Notes under the pieces: model-generated
Seen by the model: only the letters and a program-made list of their open reading frames with translations
Told to the model about the DNA's origin: nothing
The model's database searches: none
Shown: positions 17,800 to 23,767 of the stretch, piece after piece
Numbering within the stretch: position 1 is the stretch's first letter
Layout of the letters: each line of letters opens with the position of its first letter
IMG/VR virus record: IMGVR_UViG_3300020462_000036
Location: 1-27,182 of that record
From: a virus
Length of the DNA: 27,182 nt
Strand: one strand, 5' to 3'
Program-made: the position numbers and the translations under genes

Positions 17800-17874
17800 A
17801 TGCATAAAAAAGGGCACGGACTAATGATCGCAAGCTACACAAAACCTAAAAAGAAAAAGAAAAAGAAAGCCTGA
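17800..17874 (+). CDS. Lys-rich micro-ORF, 24 aa
   Basis: Immediately after the HNH stop an ATG opens a 24-codon frame: MHKKGHGLMIASYTKP followed by a run of lysines and Ala. Short Lys-tailed ORFs of this kind (HGLMI then Y and a Lys run) are known to me from cyanophage genomes. It ends 18 bases before the terminator stem and is therefore the last gene of this transcription unit. Short length limits certainty. Confidence 0.5.
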   Translation: MHKKGHGLMIASYTKPKKKKKKKA

Positions 17875-17892
17875 ACAACTAATTAATTACAC

Positions 17893-17915
17893 GCCCCCGA
17901 AAGGGGGCTTTTTTT
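17893..17915 (+). terminator. Intrinsic terminator
   Basis: A perfect 6-bp GC stem (GCCCCC / GGGGGC) closed by a GAAA tetraloop is followed by seven T residues. It ends exactly one base before the ATG of the next gene. The 3' arm with the preceding loop bases (AAGGGGG) also sits about 8 bases upstream of that ATG and might serve as ribosome binding site. Confidence 0.9.
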
Positions 17916-19286
17916 ATGTCTCAACATACTATTGAAGCTCAGCATATAAAAAAACAAGCGATTGATAAAATTCTCAAACGCATGTATCAAAACATTGAAG
18001 CTGAGAAAGCAGGCAAAAAAATCAGCAGTTCTCATAAGCCTAAGATGTATCTTAGGATGGCTCGTCTTCTAGCTGGTACAGATGATTCAGTATTTATAGA
18101 TACTATTGACGATCTTCTTTCAAAAAATGCTACTGGAGATCAAATTAAAAATAAACTACGTGGCATTTCTGAAAGAGAAATTCCTAAAAGTTTAAAACGT
18201 GTAATGTCAGACAGATTGCATCATGGAATTCCATTAGAATTGATGGATGTTTTGATGAAGCAAGAACCTGATGTAATGCTTGAATTTCTCCAAGCTGCAG
18301 AAGCTGATGGCAGATATTTTGGGGATAGCAGACCTAATGTTGATAATTCATTTCAAGAACAATCTCATACAGCAGCCGCTGATAAAGCTACAGCTAAATA
18401 TGAAAACCACCCCTATGAACTTAATCTAAGGGGCGACAGACGTTTTAGCGCACATCCAGATGGTACAAACAAAGGTTTTGACAAAGCTTTAGACCAAGTA
18501 TATGGATCTGGATCAGAAATGTATGATGCTTTTAAGCCAGCAATTGCTGAAGCTGAGTACGCACTAAAACTAGGTATTAATTCTGACAAAAGTAGACGTG
18601 TTGTAGCTAATGAACTTGTAATTAAAGAAGGTATTGTCAAACCAGGAGGCGACCTTTGGGCTAAAGATACACCCGAGGTTGAAGTAATAGCTGGTAGAGC
18701 CCATCTTGCAAAACGGGAAGTAGGTCTACTGGTTGCTGCATCTCACAACCCATTTAAATTTCAAGATCAAAAAGATCTGGATGCAAATAATATCACACAA
18801 ATAATGATAGAGGATTGGGATAAAGGCCAACTTAAAAAACTTCAAAATGTCGTTGAAAACCCGTATGTTTTGCGTGCTGCAGATCCATTTAGCGCAGTAG
18901 CTACAACAGCAGTCAATGCAATAAAGAAAAACCCATTGCAAGCAGTAGCAGGTGCTGGATTAAATTTAGATCCTAATGCCGTTAAATCCTTAGTAGAAGG
19001 TAAGCCTAAAAAAGCTGTTTTACAAGCTGGAACAGGAGCGGTAGGGGGTGCTTTAGTAGCAAAGGTTATAAATGGTGCGATGAAATTAGTACCACAGATT
19101 GCACCGGCATTAAAAGTAGCAGGACCAATGGGTATGGCATACGGAGCGTACGAATTAGCAGATGCTGTAGTCGAAGGTACTACTGGTCAAAAAATACACC
19201 AACATACTGAAAACGAATTAAATAAGACACAAAAAAAGGATCCAGAATACTTCTCACAAAATATTGGCAGCTTAATGCCGTTCTAA
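17916..19286 (+). CDS. Unrecognised 456-aa protein upstream of TerL
   Basis: I do not recognise the family. Residues 1-100 are charged and helical. Residues 98-151 contain SDRLHHGIPLELM (His102, His103), Asn144 and QEQSHT (His151), then ENHP (His165) and SAHPDG (His180); the spacing HH-G-x-P ... N ... H recalls HNH-superfamily nucleases, but this is only a pattern. Residues about 310-420 are Ala/Gly/Val-rich and could insert in a membrane (LQAGTGAVGGALVAKVI, APALKVAGPMGMAYGAYELA). T7 has the spanin genes 18.5/18.7 in this position, and this is clearly not a spanin. ATG 17916 follows a terminator T-run directly; TerL begins 3 bases after its stop. It could be a virion-carried or packaging-linked protein. 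Confidence 0.75.
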   Translation: MSQHTIEAQHIKKQAIDKILKRMYQNIEAEKAGKKISSSHKPKMYLRMARLLAGTDDSVFIDTIDDLLSKNATGDQIKNKLRGISEREIPKSLKRVMSDRLHHGIPLELMDVLMKQEPDVMLEFLQAAEADGRYFGDSRPNVDNSFQEQSHTAAADKATAKYENHPYELNLRGDRRFSAHPDGTNKGFDKALDQVYGSGSEMYDAFKPAIAEAEYALKLGINSDKSRRVVANELVIKEGIVKPGGDLWAKDTPEVEVIAGRAHLAKREVGLLVAASHNPFKFQDQKDLDANNITQIMIEDWDKGQLKKLQNVVENPYVLRAADPFSAVATTAVNAIKKNPLQAVAGAGLNLDPNAVKSLVEGKPKKAVLQAGTGAVGGALVAKVINGAMKLVPQIAPALKVAGPMGMAYGAYELADAVVEGTTGQKIHQHTENELNKTQKKDPEYFSQNIGSLMPF

Positions 19287-19289
19287 TAC

Positions 19290-21020
19290 ATGACAAACGT
19301 CCTCGAGGCGTTACAAGATGACTTCAAGTTGTTTCTGCAAGCTCTGTGGGGACAACTCGATCTTCCTACGCCGACTCGCGCTCAATACGCTATCGCTGAT
19401 TACCTACAACACGGTCCTAAACGCCTACAGATTCAAGCTTTCCGAGGAATCGGTAAATCGTGGATTACTGGTGCCTTTGTGTTGTGGACACTATTTAAAG
19501 ACCCAGAAAAGAAGATCATGATTATCTCCGCCTCTAAGGAGCGTGCAGACAACATGTCAATCTTCTTACAAAAACTAATCATAGAAACACCTTGGTTAAA
19601 ACACTTACAACCCAAATCAGACGACTCAAGATGGTCTCGTATCAGCTTCGATGTCAACTGTTCTCCCCACCAAGCACCTTCCGTCAAGTCTGTCGGGATT
19701 ACTGGCCAACTGACCGGTTCTCGCGCTGACTTAATGATCCTTGATGACATTGAAGTTCCTGGTAACTCAATGACGGAAATGATGCGTGAAAAACTCCTTC
19801 AACTATGTACTGAAGCTGAATCAATCCTTACCCCTAAGGATGACTCCCGAATCATGTACTTAGGTACTCCTCAGACCGTCTTTACGGTCTATAGAAAGCT
19901 TGCAGAACGTAACTATAGACCATTCGTATGGCCAGCACGTTTCCCTCGCTCTCTGTCTAATTACGAGGGGCTTATAGCTCCTCAATTACAAGAAGATATT
20001 GATCAAGGTGCTGATAAATGGGATGTAACTGACCCGGACAGATTTAATGATGAAGACCTTATTGAACGTGAAGCAGCAATGGGCAGAAGCAACTTTATGT
20101 TGCAATTCATGCTTGACACAAGCCTCAGTGACGCTGAAAAGTTCCCACTTAAGATGGCTGACCTTATCGTCACTTCCGTTAATCCCGATACTGCTCCTGA
20201 CTCCATCGTCTGGTGCTCAGACCCAAGAAACTGCATCAAGGATCTCCCAACAGTTGGACTTCCTGGAGATTATTTCTATTCTCCAATGCAACTCCAAGGC
20301 GAATGGTTACCTTACCAAGAAACAATCTGCTCGGTTGACCCGTCGGGCCGTGGAACGGATGAAACAGCTGCAGCTTTTATCTCCCAACGGAACGGTTTCT
20401 TGTACTTGCACGAAATGCGTGCTTATAGAGACGGATACAGTGATAACACACTCTTGGATATTTTAAGAGGTTGTAAAAAGTTCAACGTAACCAAACTTGT
20501 TATCGAAACTAACTTCGGTGACGGTATCGTCGCTGAACTATTTAAAAAACACCTACTACAAACTAAACAAGGTATTGATGTTGAAGAAATTCGAGCCACC
20601 GTACGAAAAGAACAAAGAATCATTGACACCCTTGAACCCGTTCTTAATCAGCATCGTCTTGTTGTAGATCGCTCTGTCGTTGATTGGGACTACAACTCCA
20701 ACAAAGATGCAGCACCAGAATCAAGACTCCTTTACATGCTCTTCTACCAAATGTCTCGCATGTGTCGTGAAAAAGGTGCAGTTAAACACGATGACAGACT
20801 TGACTGTCTTAGTCAGGGTATCCAATATTTCACTGACGCAATGTCAATCTCTGCTCAAGAACAAGTCAATATGCGGAAACGTGATGACTGGAATGACATG
20901 CTTAGAGCATCAATAGAAGACCCTCAAGGTTCAGCTAATCACCTCGTTTTAGGCTTCGATAAAGACCAAAGACAACAAGCTAGACGTAATTCCCAAACCT
21001 CAGTCCCTAACTGGGTTTAA
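19290..21020 (+). CDS. 19: Terminase large subunit (T7 gp19-like DNA maturase B)
   Basis: The 576-residue product (T7 gp19 has 586) shows an ATPase domain with a Walker A-like RGIGKSW (52-58), IIS motor strand (78-80), Walker B LMILDDIE (148-154) and coupling motif YLGTPQT (190-196). The nuclease domain follows: VDPSGRGTDETA (Asp350), VIETNFGDG (Glu406) and KHDDRLDCL (Asp501/Asp502). It cuts the concatemer and pumps DNA into the prohead. The N-terminus reads DDFKLFLQALWGQLDLPTPT, as in cyanopodovirus homologues. It starts 3 bases after the previous stop and is the last recognisable late gene. Confidence 0.97.
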   Translation: MTNVLEALQDDFKLFLQALWGQLDLPTPTRAQYAIADYLQHGPKRLQIQAFRGIGKSWITGAFVLWTLFKDPEKKIMIISASKERADNMSIFLQKLIIETPWLKHLQPKSDDSRWSRISFDVNCSPHQAPSVKSVGITGQLTGSRADLMILDDIEVPGNSMTEMMREKLLQLCTEAESILTPKDDSRIMYLGTPQTVFTVYRKLAERNYRPFVWPARFPRSLSNYEGLIAPQLQEDIDQGADKWDVTDPDRFNDEDLIEREAAMGRSNFMLQFMLDTSLSDAEKFPLKMADLIVTSVNPDTAPDSIVWCSDPRNCIKDLPTVGLPGDYFYSPMQLQGEWLPYQETICSVDPSGRGTDETAAAFISQRNGFLYLHEMRAYRDGYSDNTLLDILRGCKKFNVTKLVIETNFGDGIVAELFKKHLLQTKQGIDVEEIRATVRKEQRIIDTLEPVLNQHRLVVDRSVVDWDYNSNKDAAPESRLLYMLFYQMSRMCREKGAVKHDDRLDCLSQGIQYFTDAMSISAQEQVNMRKRDDWNDMLRASIEDPQGSANHLVLGFDKDQRQQARRNSQTSVPNWV

Positions 21021-21025
21021 GACCG

Positions 21026-21060
21026 GTCCCACCCTTATACAGGGGAGATAGAGGGTGGAC
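21026..21060 (+). other. Hairpin 1 after TerL
   Basis: The arms 21026-21035 and 21052-21060 pair over nine base pairs (GTCC-ACCCT with AGGGTGGAC) with one bulged C and a 16-base loop. It begins five bases after the TerL stop codon and has no T-run. A GACCGGTC palindrome (21021-21028) overlaps its base. It may be an RNA-processing or stability element, or part of the genome-end region. Confidence 0.55.
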
Positions 21061-21075
21061 TATCTTCTCTGGACT

Positions 21076-21105
21076 AGAGGAAGGAGACAATCTTTCCTCT
21101 TTTCT
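21076..21105 (+). terminator. Probable late-region terminator (hairpin 2 after TerL)
   Basis: AGAGGAAGGA (21076-21085) pairs with TCTTTCCTCT (21091-21100) over ten base pairs including one G-T pair, with a GACAA loop, followed by TTTCT. This is a fair intrinsic terminator and lies 55 bases after the TerL stop, where T7-like phages end late transcription. Confidence 0.65.
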
Positions 21106-21126
21106 AATATCCGCTGAATGGATATT
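21106..21126 (+). other. Hairpin 3 after TerL
   Basis: AATATCC (21106-21112) and GGATATT (21120-21126) form a perfect 7-bp stem around the 7-base loop GCTGAAT. It begins right behind the terminator T-run. The remaining bases to 21273 hold no ORF; they are AT-rich and contain AACTAAC/GTTAGTT arms far apart and a TATAGGG near 21231-21237, whose meaning is unclear. Confidence 0.5.
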
Positions 21127-21273
21127 CCGTAAAACACCGCAACTAACACTGACACATAAACCAGTACTTGTTCTAAATAACATCTATCTCATCTTATTAC
21201 CATGAATGTAATTACTGTTTGAGATCTTTGTTATAGGGTACAGCTGCGTTAGTTAATTTATTACATACATTAT

Positions 21274-21585
21274 ATGAAAGTATTAGAGTTTGAAGGTAAT
21301 GAACAAGACTGTTCCTTTACTTATCATCGTACTCGTGAAGGTCCTAACTTCTTTGTATCTCACTATAAAGGCTCTACACAGGGTCATAATGATCCTAAAG
21401 AATGTTGGCGTACCTTAGGCGTAGCTAAGTTCACTGATTCAGGTAAAGCACTTAAACAATGGTGCCTGGATATGGACGAACAATACGGTGATACTCAGCT
21501 TGAACCGCGTGTTGATACTTCTTTTGCTTCTGAAGTCCAGAATGAAGACGCGTCTCCTACTGATAATACAAAAATGATTACTTGA
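21274..21585 (+). CDS. Hypothetical early protein, 103 aa
   Basis: The first gene after the hairpin region. The product opens MKVLEFEGNEQDCSFTYHRT and has a beta-rich middle (FFVSHYKGS, CWRTLGVAKF), a short helix (KALKQWCLDMDEQYGD) and an acidic Asp/Glu/Thr-rich tail (NEDASPTDNTK). I do not recognise it. Its size and place, at the head of a series of small genes leading to an integrase, fit an early host-takeover protein. No clear Shine-Dalgarno is seen; the leader is AT-rich. Its TGA overlaps the next ATG by one base. Confidence 0.65.
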   Translation: MKVLEFEGNEQDCSFTYHRTREGPNFFVSHYKGSTQGHNDPKECWRTLGVAKFTDSGKALKQWCLDMDEQYGDTQLEPRVDTSFASEVQNEDASPTDNTKMIT

Positions 21586-21770
21586 TGCTTACTTATATCT
21601 CTTATATTAAGGGATTCTTTTCTGTTGTGGTCTTTAATTGTATTCAACCGGTGAATTGGGAGTCTTGTGCTCCTGTTCATGTCTGGTTGCCACCGTATAT
21701 TAATGATGCATACGTATTTTTAAGTGAAAAGCCGTACCAACAAGAACTAGAATACCTCGATAAATTTTGA
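21585..21770 (+). CDS. Hypothetical early protein, 61 aa
   Basis: I use ATG 21585, which shares a base with the previous TGA (TGATG); a TTG at 21582 would add one residue. The N-terminus is hydrophobic (LTYISYIKGFFSVVVFNCI), a possible short membrane helix, followed by a Trp/Pro-rich part (PVNWESCAPVHVWLPPY) and an acidic helix (QQELEYLDKF). The pairing with the upstream gene suggests translational coupling. Function unknown. Confidence 0.55.
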   Translation: MLTYISYIKGFFSVVVFNCIQPVNWESCAPVHVWLPPYINDAYVFLSEKPYQQELEYLDKF

Positions 21771-21794
21771 CATAATTTTGTCAACCCATATACG
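21767..21794 (+). promoter_or_regulatory. Candidate sigma-70 promoter with -35 inside an inverted repeat
   Basis: A consensus TTGACA (21767-21772), overlapping the stop codon of the preceding gene, lies 16 bases before TATACG (21789-21794, four of six matches). TTGACA and TGTCAA (21779-21784) form a perfect 6-bp inverted repeat with a 6-base spacer, so a repressor could cover the -35. It would drive the leader and the small genes from 21999 onward using host RNA polymerase. Confidence 0.45.
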
Positions 21795-21874
21795 CAGGGG
21801 CAGGGACGCAATTTACCCCATAGGGGGGTGCTTATTGCCGCATTAGACTGCTAGTGGCGTGCAAAACACTGCTA

Positions 21875-21894
21875 AGTAACACGAATTCGTTACT
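21875..21894 (+). other. Alternative-fold palindrome in the 21771-21998 leader
   Basis: AGTAAC (21875-21880) pairs with GTTACT (21889-21894), while the inner ACGAATTCGT (21881-21890) is itself a perfect 10-bp palindrome, so two exclusive folds are possible. The surrounding leader also has a CCCC-ATA-GGGG hairpin near 21820-21832. No ORF of useful length is present in 21771-21998. Confidence 0.4.
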
Positions 21895-21998
21895 ATTACG
21901 TGCCGCTATCGCTCACTCAATTTTCACCAATCTGTCGCGCCAATATAATTTAATCTTCACAATCACCACGGACTGATAACATTAACTAATGACTAACT

Positions 21999-22139
21999 AT
22001 GTATGAACCAATAGCTGCAATCAAGATAATCAAATGTAAACAATGTGGAGCTGATGTTCGATGCAATGCTAACTATCCCATCACTGAATTAACATGTCAA
22101 CGATGTTATCAATCAAGCAAAGATACAGCTACTAAATAA
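21999..22139 (+). CDS. Zinc-ribbon microprotein, 46 aa
   Basis: ATG 21999 opens MYEPIAAIKIIKCKQCGADV, followed by RCN and, ten residues later, LTCQRCYQSS, ending KDTATK. The two Cys-x2-Cys pairs (Cys13/Cys16 and Cys33/Cys36) form a typical zinc ribbon, which in phages often contacts RNA polymerase or nucleic acid. No Shine-Dalgarno is evident. The frame is short but the paired cysteines are hard to get by chance. It would be the first gene behind the candidate promoter at 21767. Confidence 0.65.
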   Translation: MYEPIAAIKIIKCKQCGADVRCNANYPITELTCQRCYQSSKDTATK

Positions 22140-22192
22140 CATCACACTCATAGTGCGCTAGCTAATACATATGCTATGCTGGGTTAGTATTA

Positions 22193-22204
22193 TTCACAAG
22201 TGGA
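22193..22204. promoter_or_regulatory. Palindromic site 1 (TTCACAAGTGGA)
   Basis: Matches TCCAC-NN-GTGGA with one mismatch. It is one of six related 12-mers between here and 26102. Confidence 0.5.
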
Positions 22205-22216
22205 CAGTCAACAAAG
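22195..22216 (+). repeat. 22-bp direct repeat, copy 1
   Basis: CACAAGTGGACAGTCAACAAAG-type repeat; it differs from copy 2 at one base (A or G at the 17th position). The copies start exactly 100 bp apart. Confidence 0.85.
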
Positions 22217-22292
22217 AGGCACAGCACCGCTTGAAATCCATTGCGTTTAGTGCCATACTATGAGAGTCAAAGGAAGCGCACCTCACCTAGCT

Positions 22293-22304
22293 TCCACAAG
22301 TGGA
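22293..22304. promoter_or_regulatory. Palindromic site 2 (TCCACAAGTGGA)
   Basis: A perfect 5-bp-arm palindrome around AA, the best copy of the family, lying exactly 100 bp after site 1. Confidence 0.55.
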
Positions 22305-22316
22305 CAGTCAGCAAAG
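22295..22316 (+). repeat. 22-bp direct repeat, copy 2
   Basis: Second copy, with one base changed relative to the copy at 22195. Both copies include the right half of a TCCAC-NN-GTGGA palindrome and a GACAGTC motif. Confidence 0.85.
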
Positions 22317-22498
22317 TGTCCACTAAATCACCCAAAGCACCGCAAAAGCTGCTATGCTTACAGCATCGACAGTCAAGCACTACACACCAGCATCATTTGA
22401 CACAGCTTCAACTCTCATCACTCGACAGAAAACATCTTGTCTTAGGCAGCGTCGGCTACTACTTCTTTCTTTGTCATGACGACAGTCAAGACGACGAC

Positions 22499-22645
22499 AT
22501 GACACCAGCCGAGGCATATGAAGAGTACAGCAGCATGACAAACGAAGAGCTTATTCATGACTCTTCAGTCTTTGACATCTTTGAATCATGCGAAGACTAT
22601 TACAACTCTTATGAGTCATACATTCCTGCTGAGTATTCTCTTTAA
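22499..22645 (+). CDS. Highly acidic microprotein, 48 aa, no Lys or Arg
   Basis: I place the start at ATG 22499 (MTPAEAYEEYSSMTNEELIH), because the upstream part of the open frame does not look coding. The 48 residues contain 12 Asp/Glu, seven Tyr, one His and no Lys or Arg; Tyr34, 35, 38, 41 and 46 cluster near the C-terminus (EDYYNSYESY). Such composition is typical of DNA-mimic inhibitors, for example antirestriction or some anti-CRISPR proteins, but I know no specific family. It lies at the start of an early gene series behind a repeat-rich control region. No Shine-Dalgarno is visible. Confidence 0.6.
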   Translation: MTPAEAYEEYSSMTNEELIHDSSVFDIFESCEDYYNSYESYIPAEYSL

Positions 22646-22655
22646 GTCACAATCA

Positions 22656-22667
22656 TCCACTTATGGA
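22656..22667. promoter_or_regulatory. Palindromic site 3 (TCCACTTATGGA)
   Basis: Member of the 12-mer family, three bases upstream of a TTGACT -35-like box (22671-22676). It is preceded by CACAATCA, as is site 4. Confidence 0.55.
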
Positions 22668-22670
22668 CAA

Positions 22671-22698
22671 TTGACTATCTCCTTCTGCCATCTATATG
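22671..22698 (+). promoter_or_regulatory. Candidate sigma-70 promoter before the first KTSD gene
   Basis: TTGACT (22671-22676, five of six) is followed after 16 bases by TATATG (22693-22698, four of six). The palindromic site 3 sits directly upstream, where an activator or repressor could act. Confidence 0.4.
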
Positions 22699-22725
22699 TT
22701 GGCAGTATGAGGTAATCATTACCTC
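22685..22725 (+). other. Two hairpins in the leader of the KTSD gene
   Basis: CTGCCA/TGGCAG (22685-22705) is a perfect 6-bp stem with a 9-base loop. GAGGTAA/TTACCTC (22709-22725) is a perfect 7-bp stem with loop TCA, followed by TTTC. The second may be a weak terminator or an operator; both lie upstream of ATG 22747. Confidence 0.5.
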
Positions 22726-22746
22726 TTTCACTCTACTTATTTAATT

Positions 22747-22986
22747 ATGTTCTTCACTCCTTCAACTCGTAACGCTATTAAGTCTTCTGCTGTACAAAAT
22801 ATCGAAGTCAATCAATCAACCAATCAAGCTATTGTTACTTTCAACAGTGGTAAGCAATACCTTTACAGCGGTATTTGCGAAGATGCAATGTTCGACATCA
22901 TCTTTGGACAAGTCAAGTCATTCGGCAAGTGGGTTAACGCTTCTTGCATCAAAGACTCTGACGTTTCCGCTTTTGCTCTTGCTTGA
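22747..22986 (+). CDS. KTSD-domain-like protein 1, 79 aa
   Basis: The product follows the KTSD fold (PF13619): IKSSAVQNIEVNQSTNQAIV, then TFNSGKQYLYSGICEDAMFD, then GQVKSFGKWVNASCI. Hallmarks are a Ser-Ser start, the pattern FxxG-x-x-YxYSGI and the closing SFGKWVN. The domain is small and beta-rich, found alone in bacteria and phages and next to some tRNA or RNA enzymes; its biochemical role is not settled. It stands beside a related gene at 23029, so the pair probably arose by duplication. Leader hairpins and a candidate promoter precede it. Confidence 0.75.
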   Translation: MFFTPSTRNAIKSSAVQNIEVNQSTNQAIVTFNSGKQYLYSGICEDAMFDIIFGQVKSFGKWVNASCIKDSDVSAFALA

Positions 22987-23021
22987 GTTTCACTAACTAA
23001 CCTTTATTTATTCCACAATCA

Positions 23022-23033
23022 TCCACTTATGCA
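23022..23033. promoter_or_regulatory. Palindromic site 4 (TCCACTTATGCA), overlapping a start codon
   Basis: Shares TCCACTTATG with sites 3 and 5 and contains the ATG (23029) of the following gene. Binding here would block translation start or transcription elongation. Confidence 0.45.
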
Positions 23034-23295
23034 AAATCTTTTCTCTTTCAACGTTGTTTCCCGCAGTTCTTCTGCTGTTAATTCAATCACTACCGACTTA
23101 TTGGGTGGTGAGGTTCTTGTTGAATATAAGAATGGCGAGTGCTATTCCTATTCTAATGTTTCACGTCGTGCCATCTTGAATCTACTTCTCCAACCAAATC
23201 TTTCGCTTGGTTTCTGGGTTAATCACAATCTCCTTTTTTGTGATGCTAAGACTGCAACTTATGGCAGTTGTGAGCATCTTCAGTTTGCCTACTGA
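23029..23295 (+). CDS. KTSD-domain-like protein 2, 88 aa
   Basis: Reads SRSSSAVNSITTDLLGGEVL, then VEYKNGECYSYSNVSRRAIL, then LGFWVNHNLLFCDAKT. The arrangement, Ser-Ser-Ala, Val-x-Tyr-x-x-Gly-x-x-Tyr-x-Tyr-Ser, then GFWVN, parallels the preceding KTSD-like protein (SSAVQNIEV, FNSGKQYLYSG, FGKWVN). The two have diverged widely, and the C-terminal tail here is longer with a Cys-containing end (YGSCEHLQFAY). Start ATG 23029 lies within the palindromic motif. Function unknown. Confidence 0.7.
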   Translation: MQNLFSFNVVSRSSSAVNSITTDLLGGEVLVEYKNGECYSYSNVSRRAILNLLLQPNLSLGFWVNHNLLFCDAKTATYGSCEHLQFAY

Positions 23296-23334
23296 TTAAC
23301 ATTTATTTCCACAATCACTCTACCTTTCTTTATT

Positions 23335-23733
23335 ATGATTTCAATGCCGAATCCAGTCATCCTCAAAGAAACACCTTTGGAGGATTGGGAAGACTCACTC
23401 ACCTATCAAGATTCAGAACTATGGGAAGCAATCAACGACAGAGGTTCTGATTTTTATGATGCTACTCCAGAAGAGGCGAGAGCTTTTATGGATGAATTAG
23501 CAGAATATGGTATAACAACAGCAGAGCAATTTAATGATGCGCTGTTTTATATGACTAGTACATATCGTGCTGAAGCTGAGTTCGTTGAATACCTAGTCAC
23601 TGAATTAGATTGTCAAGAACTACCAGCATATCTTGTCATTGATTGGCAAGCAAGCTGGGACAGAAACTACCGTCACGATTTCTTTACTCTTACAAATAAA
23701 GATATCACGTTCTTCTTTCACAACAACTTCTAA
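23335..23733 (+). CDS. ArdA-like antirestriction protein (putative DNA mimic)
   Basis: A 132-residue acidic protein: about 28 Asp/Glu against seven Lys/Arg. The C-terminal third, EAEFVEYLVTELDCQELPAY followed by LVIDWQASWDRNYRHDFFTL and ending ITFFFHNNF, resembles the last domain of ArdA, which has an AEDFVED-type helix, a (I/F)DYExxxRDL segment and a final VFxNN. ArdA proteins imitate bent B-form DNA and block type I restriction enzymes. At 132 residues it is shorter than typical ArdA (about 160-170), so the first domain may be reduced. T7 keeps its own DNA mimic, Ocr, at the start of the early region, the equivalent place. ATG 23344 is an alternative start. Confidence 0.6.
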   Translation: MISMPNPVILKETPLEDWEDSLTYQDSELWEAINDRGSDFYDATPEEARAFMDELAEYGITTAEQFNDALFYMTSTYRAEAEFVEYLVTELDCQELPAYLVIDWQASWDRNYRHDFFTLTNKDITFFFHNNF

Positions 23734-23755
23734 TTAGTTTCTAATAACTATTCCA

Positions 23756-23767
23756 TCCACTTATGGA
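23756..23767. promoter_or_regulatory. Palindromic site 5 (TCCACTTATGGA), overlapping a start codon
   Basis: Identical to site 3 and extended to ATCCA-CTTA-TGGAT; it includes ATG 23763. Confidence 0.55.

Larger units (their letters stand above)
22140..22498 (+). other. Non-coding control region with direct repeats and palindromes
   Basis: No convincing gene is seen in these 359 bases. A frame open from 22241 runs through but its translation up to 22498 is Ser/Gln/His-rich without protein character. The stretch contains a TAATAC/GTATTA inverted repeat around a TATGCT (22175-22180), a pair of 22-bp direct repeats 100 bp apart, two TCCAC-type palindromes and four copies of GACAGTCA (from 22203, 22303, 22368 and 22481). 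It looks like an operator or promoter region for the early genes. Confidence 0.5.

Noticed and set aside
19318-20916. Alternate-frame ORFs (19318, 20047, 20680 on + and several on -)
   Set aside because: They lie wholly inside the large terminase gene and lack motifs or proper starts.
21231-21237. TATAGGG as part of a phage RNA polymerase promoter
   Set aside because: A single copy with no match further upstream to T7 or Syn5 type promoters; I found no second copy to support a motif.
22241-22498. N-terminal extension of the acidic microprotein frame
   Set aside because: The translation is Ser/Gln/His-rich, basic and unlike the acidic end, and the DNA holds regulatory repeats.
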